From contig JAJZDW010000022.1 of NCBI GenBank assembly GCA_021851405.1, positions 1-64,000 of the forward strand: a stretch of DNA of 64,000 bases. The letters run 5' to 3'. This document shows, one piece after another, positions 28,059 to 36,947 of the stretch (its first letter is position 1; each line of letters starts with the position of its first letter). Position numbers and translations under genes: made by a program. This DNA is from Pseudomonadota bacterium (GTDB lineage Bacteria > Pseudomonadota > Gammaproteobacteria > Steroidobacterales > Steroidobacteraceae). Below the pieces are notes generated by a model. The model worked only from the letters and a program-made list of their open reading frames with translations, was not told the DNA's origin and did not search any database.

Positions 28059-28540
28059 GAGCGTGCCTCCCGCGTGTCGGCGGTGGGCAGACCCGCGGCC
28101 CGCTTGATGGCCGCACGGATCCGGGTGTAGGTGCAGCAGCGGCAGATGTTGCCGTGCATGGCCTGGTCGATATCCGCATCGGTGGGCCGAGGGTTCTTCG
28201 CCAGCAGTGCCGTCGCCGACATGACCTGTCCGGCCTGACAGTACCCGCACTGCATGACGTCGAGCTCGAGCCATGCGGCTTTGACCTTGCGGCCCCACTC
28301 GCTCGCGCCGATGCCTTCGATGGTGACGACCGGAGCGGTGCCAACGGCGGAGATCGGGGTGACGCACGCACGTGCCGGTACGCCGTCGAGATGCACCGTG
28401 CAGGCCCCGCACTGGGCGATGCCGCAGCCGAACTTCGTGCCGCTCAGATGCAGATCGTCGCGCAGCACCCACAGCAGCGGGGTGTCAGGATCCTCCTCGA
28501 CGATGCGCCGCTCGCCATTGACCTGGATCGAAAAGTGCAT
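28055..28540 (-). CDS. 2Fe-2S subunit of molybdenum hydroxylase, IorA-like
   Basis: 161 residues, the expected size. The plant-ferredoxin cluster is [20 protein letters not shown]; the second cluster is [18 protein letters not shown] together with [15 protein letters not shown]. It passes electrons from the molybdenum centre to an external acceptor, probably a cytochrome, since no FAD subunit is encoded nearby. It precedes the large subunit with an ATGA overlap. A 145-bp gap separates it from the MocA/XdhC-like genes, which mature the cofactor. Confidence 0.94.
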   Translation of the reverse strand: MHFSIQVNGERRIVEEDPDTPLLWVLRDDLHLSGTKFGCGIAQCGACTVHLDGVPARACVTPISAVGTAPVVTIEGIGASEWGRKVKAAWLELDVMQCGYCQAGQVMSATALLAKNPRPTDADIDQAMHGNICRCCTYTRIRAAIKRAAGLPTADTREARS

Positions 28541-28685
28541 GCGCGCCTCCGCGTTCGTGGCGCCGCCTGGAGCGGGCGGCCGGGCGTTCTCGCACCCAAA
28601 GTATAGGGGATCATGCCCGCCGGGTCAGCCGCGGCGGGCATACCGGGAGCGTTGTCTCGGGCGTTGGGTCGCGGCCGAACTGCGC

Positions 28686-29285
28686 TCAACGCGGGGCGGG
28701 CTGCAGGCCGGCCTTGAGGTCCGCCGGCGTGTCGAGATCGAGGGCGGCGCTCGGCATCGCGAGCGTCCTCAGAGCGTCCGCGTGCTCACGCAACACGAAT
28801 CGCGCGCCAACGTCGCCTTCGAGCGCGAGCAGCGCCGCGAACAGCCGGCGGGGAAAAATCGCCGGTGCCCCCGCGTGGCCGTCGAAATGCGCCGCGACGA
28901 TCGAGTCCGGGACCTGCCGCCAGAGGGTGGCCAACTGCGCGTAGTGCTCGGCGCGGATCGCCATCTGGTCGGCGAGCACCAGCATCGCGCCGGCACAGGA
29001 GGGCGGCAGCGCCGCGATCCCGGTGCGAATCGAACTGGCCAGCCCATCGGCCCACTGCGTATTGACGTGCAGCGCGAACGGCTCCGCGGCGAGCAGCGGC
29101 GCGAGCCGCTCAGCGTGGGCGCCGAGGACCACGGTGGTGTGATCGACGGCGGTGGCCGCGCGGCGAGCGACCCGCAGCAGGAGCGGTTCGCCCTCGATTG
29201 GCTGCAGCTGCTTCAGCGTGCCGAAACGGCGTGCGGCGCCGGCGGCGAGCACGATGGCGTGCAGTTCGGCGCGCGGGGCGTTCAT
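28686..29285 (-). CDS. MocA-like molybdenum cofactor cytidylyltransferase
   Basis: 199 residues of the MobA-like nucleotidyltransferase fold. IVLAAGAARRFGTLKQLQP is the nucleotide-binding start (LAAGxxxRxGxxK), and the metal-binding aspartate is in AMLVLADQMAI; GAPAIFPRRLF and DVGARFVLRE match MocA/NTP-transferase proteins. It is predicted to transfer CMP to molybdopterin, giving the cytosine dinucleotide cofactor used by IorB-like enzymes. Its ATG overlaps the stop of the XdhC-like gene by 4 bp. Confidence 0.88.
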   Translation of the reverse strand: MNAPRAELHAIVLAAGAARRFGTLKQLQPIEGEPLLLRVARRAATAVDHTTVVLGAHAERLAPLLAAEPFALHVNTQWADGLASSIRTGIAALPPSCAGAMLVLADQMAIRAEHYAQLATLWRQVPDSIVAAHFDGHAGAPAIFPRRLFAALLALEGDVGARFVLREHADALRTLAMPSAALDLDTPADLKAGLQPAPR

Positions 29286-30373
29286 CGCCGCGGTGCGGCC
29301 GTCTGGCCGGGCGCTGTGCCGTGGGCCTTGCCGTGGGCCTTGCCGTGGAGGAATGCGAGAATCTCCGCGACGATCGAGAGCGCAATGGCCTGCGGCGAGC
29401 GTCCGCCGAGATCCAGTCCCACCGGGGCGTGCAGCCGCGCGCGCACGCGGTGCGCGTCCTCGCCGAGTTCCTCCAGCAGGCGTTCGGCTCGCGCCGCCGG
29501 ACCCAGCAATCCGATGTACGGCACGCTCGTACGCGCCAGCGCCCGGAGATAGTCGCCGTCCGCTTGCAGTTGGTGCGTCATGACGACGGCGGCTTGAAAG
29601 CCCTCGACCTCGAGTCCGGTCACGAGCTGCTCCGCAGCTAACGTGAGGACACGTTCCGCCGCGGGAAACCGCGCGGGCGTGGCGAGTGCGCTGCGCTGAT
29701 CGGCCACGGTCACTTTCCAGTGCAGCTCGGCGGCGAGACGCACCACGGGCAGAGCGTCCGGACCGGCGCCGAGCAGCAGCAGCCGTGGGGGCAGCGCGAG
29801 CGGCAGCAGAAAGAGCCGATAACGTTCCGGTACCTCGAACTCACCGGGTGCGCTCGTGTCGGCGGCGCGCTCGAGCGCCGCGCGGGCGGCTTCGGGGAGC
29901 AGGGCGTGCGCACCCGTCCCAGGGAGTGCCAGTGCGCCGAGGGCGACGTGCGGATCGCGGGATTCGCTGACCAGTCCGACGGCCGTCGAGCGGTGCGCCG
30001 CGTACGCTTCAGTGAGGTGCGCGAGCGGCTCCCAGTGTTCCTGCGGCCCGACGCGCACGAGCAGAATGCGCATCTCGCCCTCACAGCCGGCGCCGAGGCC
30101 CCACAGCAGGTCGTTCGGGTCGCGCAGATCGTAGGTGATGCGCCGTGCCGGTGCGCCCGCGATCACCTCGCGGGCATGTTCGGCGAGGTCGCCCTCGAGA
30201 CAGCCGCCTGAGATCAATCCCGCGAATTGCCCGTCAGCGGCGATGCAGACCAGGGCGCCCGGGCGCTGGTAGGTCGAGCCGGCCGTGTGGATCAGGATCC
30301 CGAGGACGACGGCGCGGCCGGCGGCCCGCTCAGTGAAGAACAGCGGCAGCAGGGCGCCCAGGGTGGAGTCCAT
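29282..30373 (-). CDS. XdhC/CoxF-family maturation protein
   Basis: 363 residues. The N-terminal XdhC/CoxI domain shows GILIHTAGSTYQRPGALVCI and AGLISGGCLEGDLAEHAREV; the C-terminal Rossmann domain starts PRLLLLGAGPDALPVVRLA. XdhC proteins bind molybdenum cofactor, promote its sulfuration and insert it into the hydroxylase. ATG 30373 is chosen because the domain starts there. The C-terminus carries an imperfect tandem HGKAHGKAHG, produced by a repeated 12-bp DNA unit near 29320-29345, which looks like slippage. It is the first gene of the maturation pair. Confidence 0.88.
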   Translation of the reverse strand: MDSTLGALLPLFFTERAAGRAVVLGILIHTAGSTYQRPGALVCIAADGQFAGLISGGCLEGDLAEHAREVIAGAPARRITYDLRDPNDLLWGLGAGCEGEMRILLVRVGPQEHWEPLAHLTEAYAAHRSTAVGLVSESRDPHVALGALALPGTGAHALLPEAARAALERAADTSAPGEFEVPERYRLFLLPLALPPRLLLLGAGPDALPVVRLAAELHWKVTVADQRSALATPARFPAAERVLTLAAEQLVTGLEVEGFQAAVVMTHQLQADGDYLRALARTSVPYIGLLGPAARAERLLEELGEDAHRVRARLHAPVGLDLGGRSPQAIALSIVAEILAFLHGKAHGKAHGTAPGQTAAPRR

Positions 30374-30506
30374 GTGCGATCCTAAGCGCGATCCGCGCCG
30401 AACGGCAATCCGCAGCCGCACGGGTGGGGCGGCGGATGCGCTGTGCGGTGCTCGTGGCCGATGGTATTCTCGCTCGTCGATCAGGCAGAAGCGTGTGGAG
30501 TCCCGC

Positions 30507-31319
30507 ATGAATGCGACTCGTGCCCGTCCCGTCAGTCTGACCCACCCGATGCTCCTCGGCGCAGCGCTGGTCCTGATCGGGATCCTCGGTCCGCGGGCGC
30601 TGCCCCAGGCCCATGCCGCCGCGATGCGGCCGATGCAATCGACGGCGACGCTGCAGGCTCGTCGGCTCGCCGCTCAGACTCGCCCGCAGCATGAAGTGGC
30701 CTTCAACCCGGTAGACTTCGACAAGTTCGTCGGTGACTACGAACTGTCGCCCACGGCCTTCTTTCACGTCTTTCGCCGCGGCGATCATTACTTCGCGCAG
30801 CTCACCGGACAGCCGCCGGTGCGGGAATACCCGGAGAGTCCCACCACATTCTTCGCCACGGTCGTGGCGGCGCAGATCAGTTTCCTCACCGACGCGCACG
30901 GTCGGGTCACCGGGTTGGTGTTGCACCAGAACGGAGATCTCAGATCCGCGCCCCGGGTGTCCAGACAAATCGCCGCACGCGCCGCGGCACGGCTGCAGCG
31001 GCGGATCCAGAACAACATTCCCAGTCCGGGAACGGCCGCCGCGGTGCGGGCGCAGATCCGCTCCTTCGAGCGCACCGGTCACGCGCGCTATGCCGCGATG
31101 GCGCCGGCGCTCGCGGCCGCCGCGCGCAGTCAGGCAGGCAAGGCCGCAGCGCTGTTTCATTCACTCGGCGCATTCCGCTCGTTGCGTCATGACAAAGTGC
31201 TTGCCAACGGCGCGGACGATTATGTGGCGACTTTCGCTCACGGCCAGCTCGAGGTGATCATCGCGCCGCTCACCTCGCAGGGCAAAGTGCAGGGACTGTT
31301 CTTTCATCCGCTGCCCTGA
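30507..31319 (+). CDS. Secreted DUF3471-like protein
   Basis: 270 residues with a signal peptide (LLGAALVLIGILGPRALPQ to about AHAAA). Residues about 67-145 (FDKFVGDYELSPTAFFHVF, RRGDHYFAQLTGQPPVREYPE) resemble the small lipocalin-like DUF3471 domain often appended to beta-lactamase-fold proteins. The C-terminal half repeats part of the pattern (DDYVATFAHGQLEVIIAPL). No enzyme motif. ATG 30507 starts at the signal peptide. It is divergent from the XdhC-like gene with a 133-bp shared promoter space and stands alone. Confidence 0.6.
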   Translation: MNATRARPVSLTHPMLLGAALVLIGILGPRALPQAHAAAMRPMQSTATLQARRLAAQTRPQHEVAFNPVDFDKFVGDYELSPTAFFHVFRRGDHYFAQLTGQPPVREYPESPTTFFATVVAAQISFLTDAHGRVTGLVLHQNGDLRSAPRVSRQIAARAAARLQRRIQNNIPSPGTAAAVRAQIRSFERTGHARYAAMAPALAAAARSQAGKAAALFHSLGAFRSLRHDKVLANGADDYVATFAHGQLEVIIAPLTSQGKVQGLFFHPLP

Positions 31320-31375
31320 GCCGGGTCGCGTGGGCGCGGGCCGCTGCGCGCACAGTGCTCGGGGTCCGGTCGGCC

Positions 31376-32659
31376 TCAGGCCGCAAGCGCGCGCAGGCAC
31401 GCCATGATGTGATCGGCGGCAGCGCCGGCGCCGTCGAGCCGGCCCGATGTGTCTGCGGCCTGCGCCGCGGCCCGCGCATGCGCAGGCTCATCGAGGAGTC
31501 TGCGCAACTCGCGCGCCAGGCGGGCGGGATCGTGCGCCCGGCGAAACGGCAGCACGCGACCGACCCCGAGCCGCGCGGCGCGGGCGGCATTGTCGAACTG
31601 ATCGAATCCGGCCGGGGTGAGCAGCTGTGGTCGACCGCTGCGCAGAGCCTGCGCCAGCGTGCCGATGCCGGCCTGATGAACCACTGCCGCGGCGCGCGCA
31701 AACAGCTGGGAATACGGCAGGTAATCGAATGCGGCAACCGTAGGCGGCAGCGATCGCTGCAGGGGCGTGCCGGTCAGGAGCACGCCGCGCACCCCGAGGC
31801 GGGAGCAGGCGGCGATGGCCTGTGGCCAATAGTCGCGGGCGAGCCACACGGCCGAGGAGCCGAGCGCGAACACCACCGGCGGTGCGCCCGCGGCCAGGAA
31901 GCGCTCCAGCCGCTCGTGAGCGGACGGTTCCAGATTCTCAGGATCCGCCGCGTCGTGCAGAGCGGCCCCGCACAGCATCGTCCGGGCAGGCCAATCGGAC
32001 TGGGGTGCCGCAAGCTGCGGATCGAACAGTGCGAGGGTGCCGAACGGGGAGAACTGGCCGTCGAGCAATTGGGCCCCGCGGATTGGTGCCAGCCCGAGCT
32101 CGGCACGCAACGCGTGCAGCGGCCGTTCCCAACGGCGCATCGTGGCACCCACGAGGCGGTGTACCGCGCCGTGCGGCCAGCGGCCGATGCGCGGCAGATG
32201 GTGCAGCCAGGGGACATTCGGGAGCACGGGCGGGTCGAGCGCCGAAAACAGGCTGCACGGGGCGAGCACGCTGGAGAGCCAGGGCAGTCCGCGCGCCTCG
32301 GCCAGCAGAGCGAGCGCGGGCGTCAGTGGATGCGAGACCGCGATCGAGACGCCCTCAGTCGCCGCGCGCAGCGCCTCACACGCTCGCGGCAGTGGAACGT
32401 TGATCATCGCCTCGCACAGGCGCTGCGGTCCCCGCCAGGGATCGAAGAAGAATGGCGCAACCTGCTGCGGTTCCCCAAGTTCGGCGAGCGAGGGCGGCAG
32501 CGCAGCACATTCCAGGCCGGCGGCTTCGACGCGCGCCCGATAGTCGATCGACGTGGCCAGACGTACCTGCTGTCCGCGCGCGACCAAGGCTTTGCCCACG
32601 GCGATGTAGGGGTGCAGATCGCCGAGCGAACCCAACGTCGCGAGCAGGATGCGACTCAT
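31376..32659 (-). CDS. UGT-type (GT1) glycosyltransferase
   Basis: 427 residues. The start ILLATLGSLGDLHPYIAVG is the N-terminal loop of GT-B glycosyltransferases of the sterol/rhamnolipid/macrolide group; PPVVFALGSSAVW opens the donor half and AAVVHQAGIGTLAQALRSGRP, with the conserved His and Gly, binds the nucleotide sugar, followed by FDQFDNAARAARLG. It probably glycosylates a lipid or small hydrophobic acceptor (RhlB-like), but neither donor nor acceptor can be fixed. It is a single gene on the minus strand. Confidence 0.85.
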   Translation of the reverse strand: MSRILLATLGSLGDLHPYIAVGKALVARGQQVRLATSIDYRARVEAAGLECAALPPSLAELGEPQQVAPFFFDPWRGPQRLCEAMINVPLPRACEALRAATEGVSIAVSHPLTPALALLAEARGLPWLSSVLAPCSLFSALDPPVLPNVPWLHHLPRIGRWPHGAVHRLVGATMRRWERPLHALRAELGLAPIRGAQLLDGQFSPFGTLALFDPQLAAPQSDWPARTMLCGAALHDAADPENLEPSAHERLERFLAAGAPPVVFALGSSAVWLARDYWPQAIAACSRLGVRGVLLTGTPLQRSLPPTVAAFDYLPYSQLFARAAAVVHQAGIGTLAQALRSGRPQLLTPAGFDQFDNAARAARLGVGRVLPFRRAHDPARLARELRRLLDEPAHARAAAQAADTSGRLDGAGAAADHIMACLRALAA

Positions 32660-32728
32660 GATGGCGGCCTAACCGGGTGATTCCATCGTGCGCTCTGGCG
32701 GCAGGTGTTGCCCTTGCGGCCCACTGGG

Positions 32729-34057
32729 TCAGGGTTTGGGGCCGTCGTGATCAGCGACCACGTAGGAACCCGGTTTTGCCGGATCGGGGCGCACGGCCGC
32801 GCCCGGCGCCAACTTCAGCACCCAGCCGCCCCTCTGAAGGGTCCGGCCGGCCACCGAGGCGGGTGCCGCGACCGTGAGCGCCGTGAATTTCGCATCGATG
32901 AGCGCATCGCCGTGGACGACGGTGATGCGCCCCCAGGGGGCGCTCAGCATCACGCGGTGATAGACCGAGCCGTAGCGGCCGAGCGGCGTCAAGGTGCTGG
33001 GATTGAAGCTGATCTTGAACCGCTGCAGCGGCATGCGCAGCGTCCTGCCGGAGACGAGCTCGGCGCGCAACGCGGCGCTCCTGGCCGCCTGATGCGCCGC
33101 GCGCACCGCCTCCTGGGCTTCGATGGCGGCGCCGCCGTAACGGGCGAGGATGTTCTGTGCGAGCCGCGCCGAGGGGACTGTCACCGAAATGCCGTAGGCC
33201 CGTGCCGCCAGCGCCGCGATCGAGGTCTTCATCGTCACGGTGCGGCGCCAATGCGGATCTGCCGCATCGAGGAGCTCGGAGTAGGCCGGCCCGATCGCGA
33301 AGAAGAACGTGCGCGCATAGCTGCGGGCATGCTCAACGAAGCGCATGTCATGCAGCGCATACGCGATGCGGCGCGCCGGCGGCAGTCCAACATCGATGCC
33401 CGTCGACTCCGCGAGGCCCTCCATGATGTCCAGTTCGTGCTCGGGTGCAACGCTCGCCGGCACAATGGCGTGCCGATAGGCGCGCATGCGCAGCGCATTG
33501 GCGAGCGCTCGGGTGCGGGCCGCGCCTCTCGAGATGAGTGCGACGCGCAGCGCATGGATTTCCCCGCGCAGCCAGATTCGGCCCGTTTCCGTGTCGAGGG
33601 CTGGGTCCCCCGAGATCATGCTGTCGGCGTTCGCCGCACCGCGGACCACGAAGCCGAGCTGCGGCTCGATCCGATGAAAGGACTCGTGCATGAGATTGAC
33701 CGCTTCCTGAGCCGCGCTCTGCACGGGCGGCCAGGTGACCTGCGCGAAGCGGACGCCTTCGTATTCGAACGGCGCATTGGCAATCGGTTCGCTGCGTGCG
33801 AGCGTCAGGAGATAGTCAGCGCCGACGCGTCGGGCGCCCGGCACGGGTGTATTCGTGATGGCGGCGCCGGTGCGCGGGTCTGCCAACATGAGCGGGCCGC
33901 ACAACGACACGCCCCACAGACGGCCGCCGTCGGCCGCGCACAGCGTGTGCGCGCGAGCGAATACCGCCGCCGCCGCTGCTACCGGGATGCTCGGTGCGCT
34001 CGCCGCTGCAGACTGAATGGCAACGGTCAACAATGCACTGGCGACCATACGCTTCAT
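32729..34057 (-). CDS. Secreted putative HExxH metallopeptidase
   Basis: 442 residues, start ATG 34057 at a signal peptide (MVASALLTVAIQSAAASA). At about residue 132 is NLMHESFHRIEP, an HExxH zinc motif, and about 100 residues on, ELDIMEGLAESTGIDVG supplies a Glu in the EGLAE context of gluzincins, where the third ligand normally sits. The C-terminal 130 residues are beta-rich (GRTLRMPLQRFKISFNPST, GGWVLKLAPGAAVRP) without a known domain. I infer an exported zinc peptidase of an uncharacterised family. The gene stands alone, 69 bp before the glycosyltransferase start. Confidence 0.6.
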   Translation of the reverse strand: MKRMVASALLTVAIQSAAASAPSIPVAAAAAVFARAHTLCAADGGRLWGVSLCGPLMLADPRTGAAITNTPVPGARRVGADYLLTLARSEPIANAPFEYEGVRFAQVTWPPVQSAAQEAVNLMHESFHRIEPQLGFVVRGAANADSMISGDPALDTETGRIWLRGEIHALRVALISRGAARTRALANALRMRAYRHAIVPASVAPEHELDIMEGLAESTGIDVGLPPARRIAYALHDMRFVEHARSYARTFFFAIGPAYSELLDAADPHWRRTVTMKTSIAALAARAYGISVTVPSARLAQNILARYGGAAIEAQEAVRAAHQAARSAALRAELVSGRTLRMPLQRFKISFNPSTLTPLGRYGSVYHRVMLSAPWGRITVVHGDALIDAKFTALTVAAPASVAGRTLQRGGWVLKLAPGAAVRPDPAKPGSYVVADHDGPKP

Positions 34058-34232
34058 GGACCGACTTCCCCGCTGACCGCCCTGGAGTCTGGCGTTGCGC
34101 GGGACTTCTCTCGCGCACCGGCGCATCATCATATCGCCGTCTGCGATCGAGAGGGCGCGTGAGCAGCAGGGCAACCGCCGGTCCGGGCGCGCTAGCTTGC
34201 GCTCAGCGGCGCCTCGAGGGGTTTCGCGCAAC

Positions 34233-34259
34233 GCACCCGGTCGGCTCGCAACCGGGTGC
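34233..34259 (-). terminator. Hairpin between helicase and peptidase genes
   Basis: A perfect 9-bp inverted repeat, GCACCCGGT (34233-34241) and ACCGGGTGC (34251-34259), lies 17 bp beyond the helicase stop. No good T-run follows on the minus strand, so efficiency is uncertain. Confidence 0.5.
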
Positions 34260-34275
34260 CTGGGAACCGGCCGCC

Positions 34276-36090
34276 TCAGCGGCGGGGGGGCTTGCCGCGA
34301 TGTTTGGGCGCGTGACCGTGCCGAGGTGCCGTGCCTTTGCCTCTCGGGCCTTGCATGCCCTTGGGCGCGTGAGGACGGCGCTCGGCGTGCTCGGGCCTCG
34401 AATCGGCCCGGCTGATGCGCAGCTCCGTTCCCCGCACCCGCACGGCCTGGAGGTTCTCGAAGACCTCCTCCGGCATGCCGGGGGGCAGATCGACGAAGCT
34501 GTGATCCTCGCGGATGTCGATGTGCCCGATGTCGCGACCGTCGAGGCCCGCCTCGTTGGCGAGCGCCCCGACGATATTCCCCGGCTGCACGCCATGGGCA
34601 TGCCCCACTTCGATCCGATACGTCTCGAACCGCGGGCCCTTGCCGGACGGGGGGCGTGAGCGCCCTTCCGGGGCGGATTCCCGATCCGCAGTGCGGCGGC
34701 CCTTCTTGCCCGACGGTTCGTCGCGGCGGGAGTCCTCCGGCGCGAACGTCTGCGGCGCCTCGGCCTTGGGCGTCATCAGCAGCGGCGTGGAACCCTGCAG
34801 GAGGCTGGCCAGTGCCGCGGCGATTTCTGCCGCCGGCAGATTCTGCTCACGCTCGATCTGCTCAATCAGCGGCTGGAAATCCTTACCCTCGGCGCTGCGC
34901 ACCGCGTTCGTGACGGTTTCCTTGAATTTCAGGATGCGCTGTTCATTGACGTCCTCGATGCTCGGCAGGCGCATCTGTTCGATCGGCTGCTTGGTCGCCC
35001 GCTCGATGACGCGCAGCATGTTGCGCTCGCGCGGCGCGACGAACAGGATCGCCTCTCCGTTGCGTCCGGCCCGTCCGGTGCGCCCGATCCGGTGCACGTA
35101 GGTCTCCGAGTCGTACGGAATGTCGTAGTTGACGACGTGCGAGACCCGCTCGACATCCAGGCCGCGCGCCGCGACATCGGTTGCCACGACGATATCGACC
35201 TGCCCGGCCTTCAGGCGGGCGATCGTGCGCTCGCGCTGCTGCTGCGGGACATCCCCATGCAGGGCAGCGACGTTGAAGCCGCGCGCCTCGAGTCGCTCGG
35301 CGAGTTCAGCCGTCTCGAGCTTGGTGCGCACGAAGACGATCATGGCCTCGAAGCGCTCGACCTCGAGCACTCGCGTCAGCGCGTCGAGTTTGTGCATGCC
35401 GCTCACCAGCCAATAGCGCTGGCGAATCTTCGGCGTGGTGCTCGCGCGGTTCTGGATGGTGATCTGCGCCGGATCGCGCATGTGGGTGTGCGCGATGCGG
35501 CGGATCGCCGCCGGCAGCGTCGCGGAGAACAGCGCGGTCTGGCGCTGCGGCGGGGCCTGCTGCAGGATCTGTTCGATCGCATCGACGAAGCCCATCTGCA
35601 GCATCTCGTCGCCTTCGTCGAGCACGACGAAACGCAGCGTGTCGAGCGCCAGTGTGCCGCGCGCCATGTGATCCATGATGCGTCCGGGCGTGCCGACGAT
35701 CACGTGCGCGCCTCGCTTCAGGCCCTTGAGCTGCGGGATGTAGCTCTGGCCGCCGTAGAGCGGCAGGACGTGAAAGCCGCGCAGATGCGTCGCATAGCGC
35801 TGAAAGGCCTCGGCCACCTGAATGGCCAGTTCGCGCGTCGGGACGAGCACGAGTGCCTGCGGGCGGGTGTTCTGCAGATCGAGCTGCGCAAGAATCGGCA
35901 GGGCGAAGGCCGCAGTCTTGCCGGTGCCGGTCTGCGCCTGCCCCAGCAGGTCGGAGCCCGAGAGCAGCAAGGGGATGGTCTGGGCCTGGATCGGCGAGGG
36001 CGTCTCATAGCCGACGGCCGTCAAGGCTTCGAGGATAGGTTCGGGCAGGCCGAGCTCGCGAAAGCCGGCGGGGGTTTGTTCATCGCTCAT
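34276..36090 (-). CDS. DEAD-box RNA helicase, CsdA/DeaD-like
   Basis: 604 residues. All helicase motifs are visible: Q motif (FRELGLPEPILEALTAVGYE), AQTGTGKTAAFALPIL, PTRELAIQVA, VVLDEGDEM (motif II reads DEGD rather than DEAD), SAT, then HGDVPQQQRERTIARLK, DVAARGLDVERVSHVVNYD and HRIGRTGRAGR. The C-terminus holds a DbpA-type RNA-binding fold (YRIEVGHAHGVQPGNIVGAL) and a basic RGG-poor tail. It unwinds structured RNA during ribosome assembly or cold shock. Start ATG 36090; a GTG at 36099 overlaps the RIO kinase stop as GTGA and is an alternative. It is coupled to the RIO kinase gene. Confidence 0.93.
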   Translation of the reverse strand: MSDEQTPAGFRELGLPEPILEALTAVGYETPSPIQAQTIPLLLSGSDLLGQAQTGTGKTAAFALPILAQLDLQNTRPQALVLVPTRELAIQVAEAFQRYATHLRGFHVLPLYGGQSYIPQLKGLKRGAHVIVGTPGRIMDHMARGTLALDTLRFVVLDEGDEMLQMGFVDAIEQILQQAPPQRQTALFSATLPAAIRRIAHTHMRDPAQITIQNRASTTPKIRQRYWLVSGMHKLDALTRVLEVERFEAMIVFVRTKLETAELAERLEARGFNVAALHGDVPQQQRERTIARLKAGQVDIVVATDVAARGLDVERVSHVVNYDIPYDSETYVHRIGRTGRAGRNGEAILFVAPRERNMLRVIERATKQPIEQMRLPSIEDVNEQRILKFKETVTNAVRSAEGKDFQPLIEQIEREQNLPAAEIAAALASLLQGSTPLLMTPKAEAPQTFAPEDSRRDEPSGKKGRRTADRESAPEGRSRPPSGKGPRFETYRIEVGHAHGVQPGNIVGALANEAGLDGRDIGHIDIREDHSFVDLPPGMPEEVFENLQAVRVRGTELRISRADSRPEHAERRPHAPKGMQGPRGKGTAPRHGHAPKHRGKPPRR

Positions 36091-36095
36091 ATCGG

Positions 36096-36947
36096 TCACT
36101 CAACTCGTTCTTCCCGGCCGAGGCGCCGGCGTATCGCTTCTTCCCGCGCGTCCTCGATCACCTGAATGACGCCGTCGGTGTCCGCCGACGACTCGTCGCG
36201 GACGACGATTCCTGTGAGGCGGCTGTCGGGATGCAGCTCGCCCGCTTCATACAACGCCCAGATCTCCCGGGCGAACTCGGTCTCGAGCAGCTCCGGCGCA
36301 AAGCGCCCGAGCGTGCCTCTGAGGTTGTTGACGTCGCGCTCGAGCATCGCGAAGGCGGCATTGTTGCCCGCGGCGTTCACGACCTGGGGCAGGTCAATGA
36401 TCACCGGCCCCTCCGGCCCGAGCAGGACATTGAATTCAGACAGATCCCCATGGATCAGTCCTGCGCTCAACATGCGGGCAATCTGCCGCATGAGAAATTC
36501 GTGATAGTCGCGTGCGAGCTCCGGTGTGAGCTCGACTTCCCCGAGCCGCGGCGCCGGGTCTCCTGCGGCATCGGTGACCAGCTCCATCACCAGCACGTCG
36601 TTGAAATAACCGATCGGTCGCGGCACGCGCACATCCGCCGCCACGAGCCGGTAGAGCGCCTCGACTTCGGCGTTCTTCCACTCCTGCTCCTGCTCTCGGC
36701 GGCCGAACCGGGTGCTGCGGTTCATCGCGCGCGCCTCACGGCTGCCACGCACCTTGCGGCCTTCCTGATACTGCGCGCGTCGCTGGAAGCTGCGCTGCGC
36801 CATGTCCCGATAGACCTTCGCGCAGCGCAGATGCGTCCCGCAGCGCACGATATACACCGTGGCTTCCTTGCCGCTTTTCAGGGAGCGGACCACTTCATCG
36901 ATGACGCCGTCATCGATCAACGGCTGTAAGTCTTTGGGAACTCTCAT
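36096..36947 (-). CDS. RIO-type serine protein kinase
   Basis: 283 residues, similar to the bacterial RIO/PA4780 group. LKSGKEATVYIVRCGTHL is the ATP loop with CAKVYRDMAQRSFQRR carrying the lysine; LIHGDLSEFNVLL holds the catalytic Asp/Asn (HGDLSxxN) and GPVIIDLPQ the metal-binding Asp of the RIO D-x-x-Q type. MRVPKDLQPLIDDGVID at ATG 36947 is the usual N-terminus, with GGAGA upstream. It is placed directly before a DEAD-box helicase, consistent with ribosome maturation, the job of RIO kinases in archaea and eukaryotes; the bacterial role is poorly known. Confidence 0.9.
   Translation of the reverse strand: MRVPKDLQPLIDDGVIDEVVRSLKSGKEATVYIVRCGTHLRCAKVYRDMAQRSFQRRAQYQEGRKVRGSREARAMNRSTRFGRREQEQEWKNAEVEALYRLVAADVRVPRPIGYFNDVLVMELVTDAAGDPAPRLGEVELTPELARDYHEFLMRQIARMLSAGLIHGDLSEFNVLLGPEGPVIIDLPQVVNAAGNNAAFAMLERDVNNLRGTLGRFAPELLETEFAREIWALYEAGELHPDSRLTGIVVRDESSADTDGVIQVIEDAREEAIRRRLGREERVE

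Noticed and set aside
22713-28130. Very long plus-strand open frames (969 and 828 codons) opposite ppsA and the molybdenum hydroxylase
   Set aside because: They are antisense shadows: the minus strand encodes clear ppsA and IorB-like proteins, and the opposing frames are Arg/His/Gln-rich with no domain, as expected when third positions are mostly G or C.
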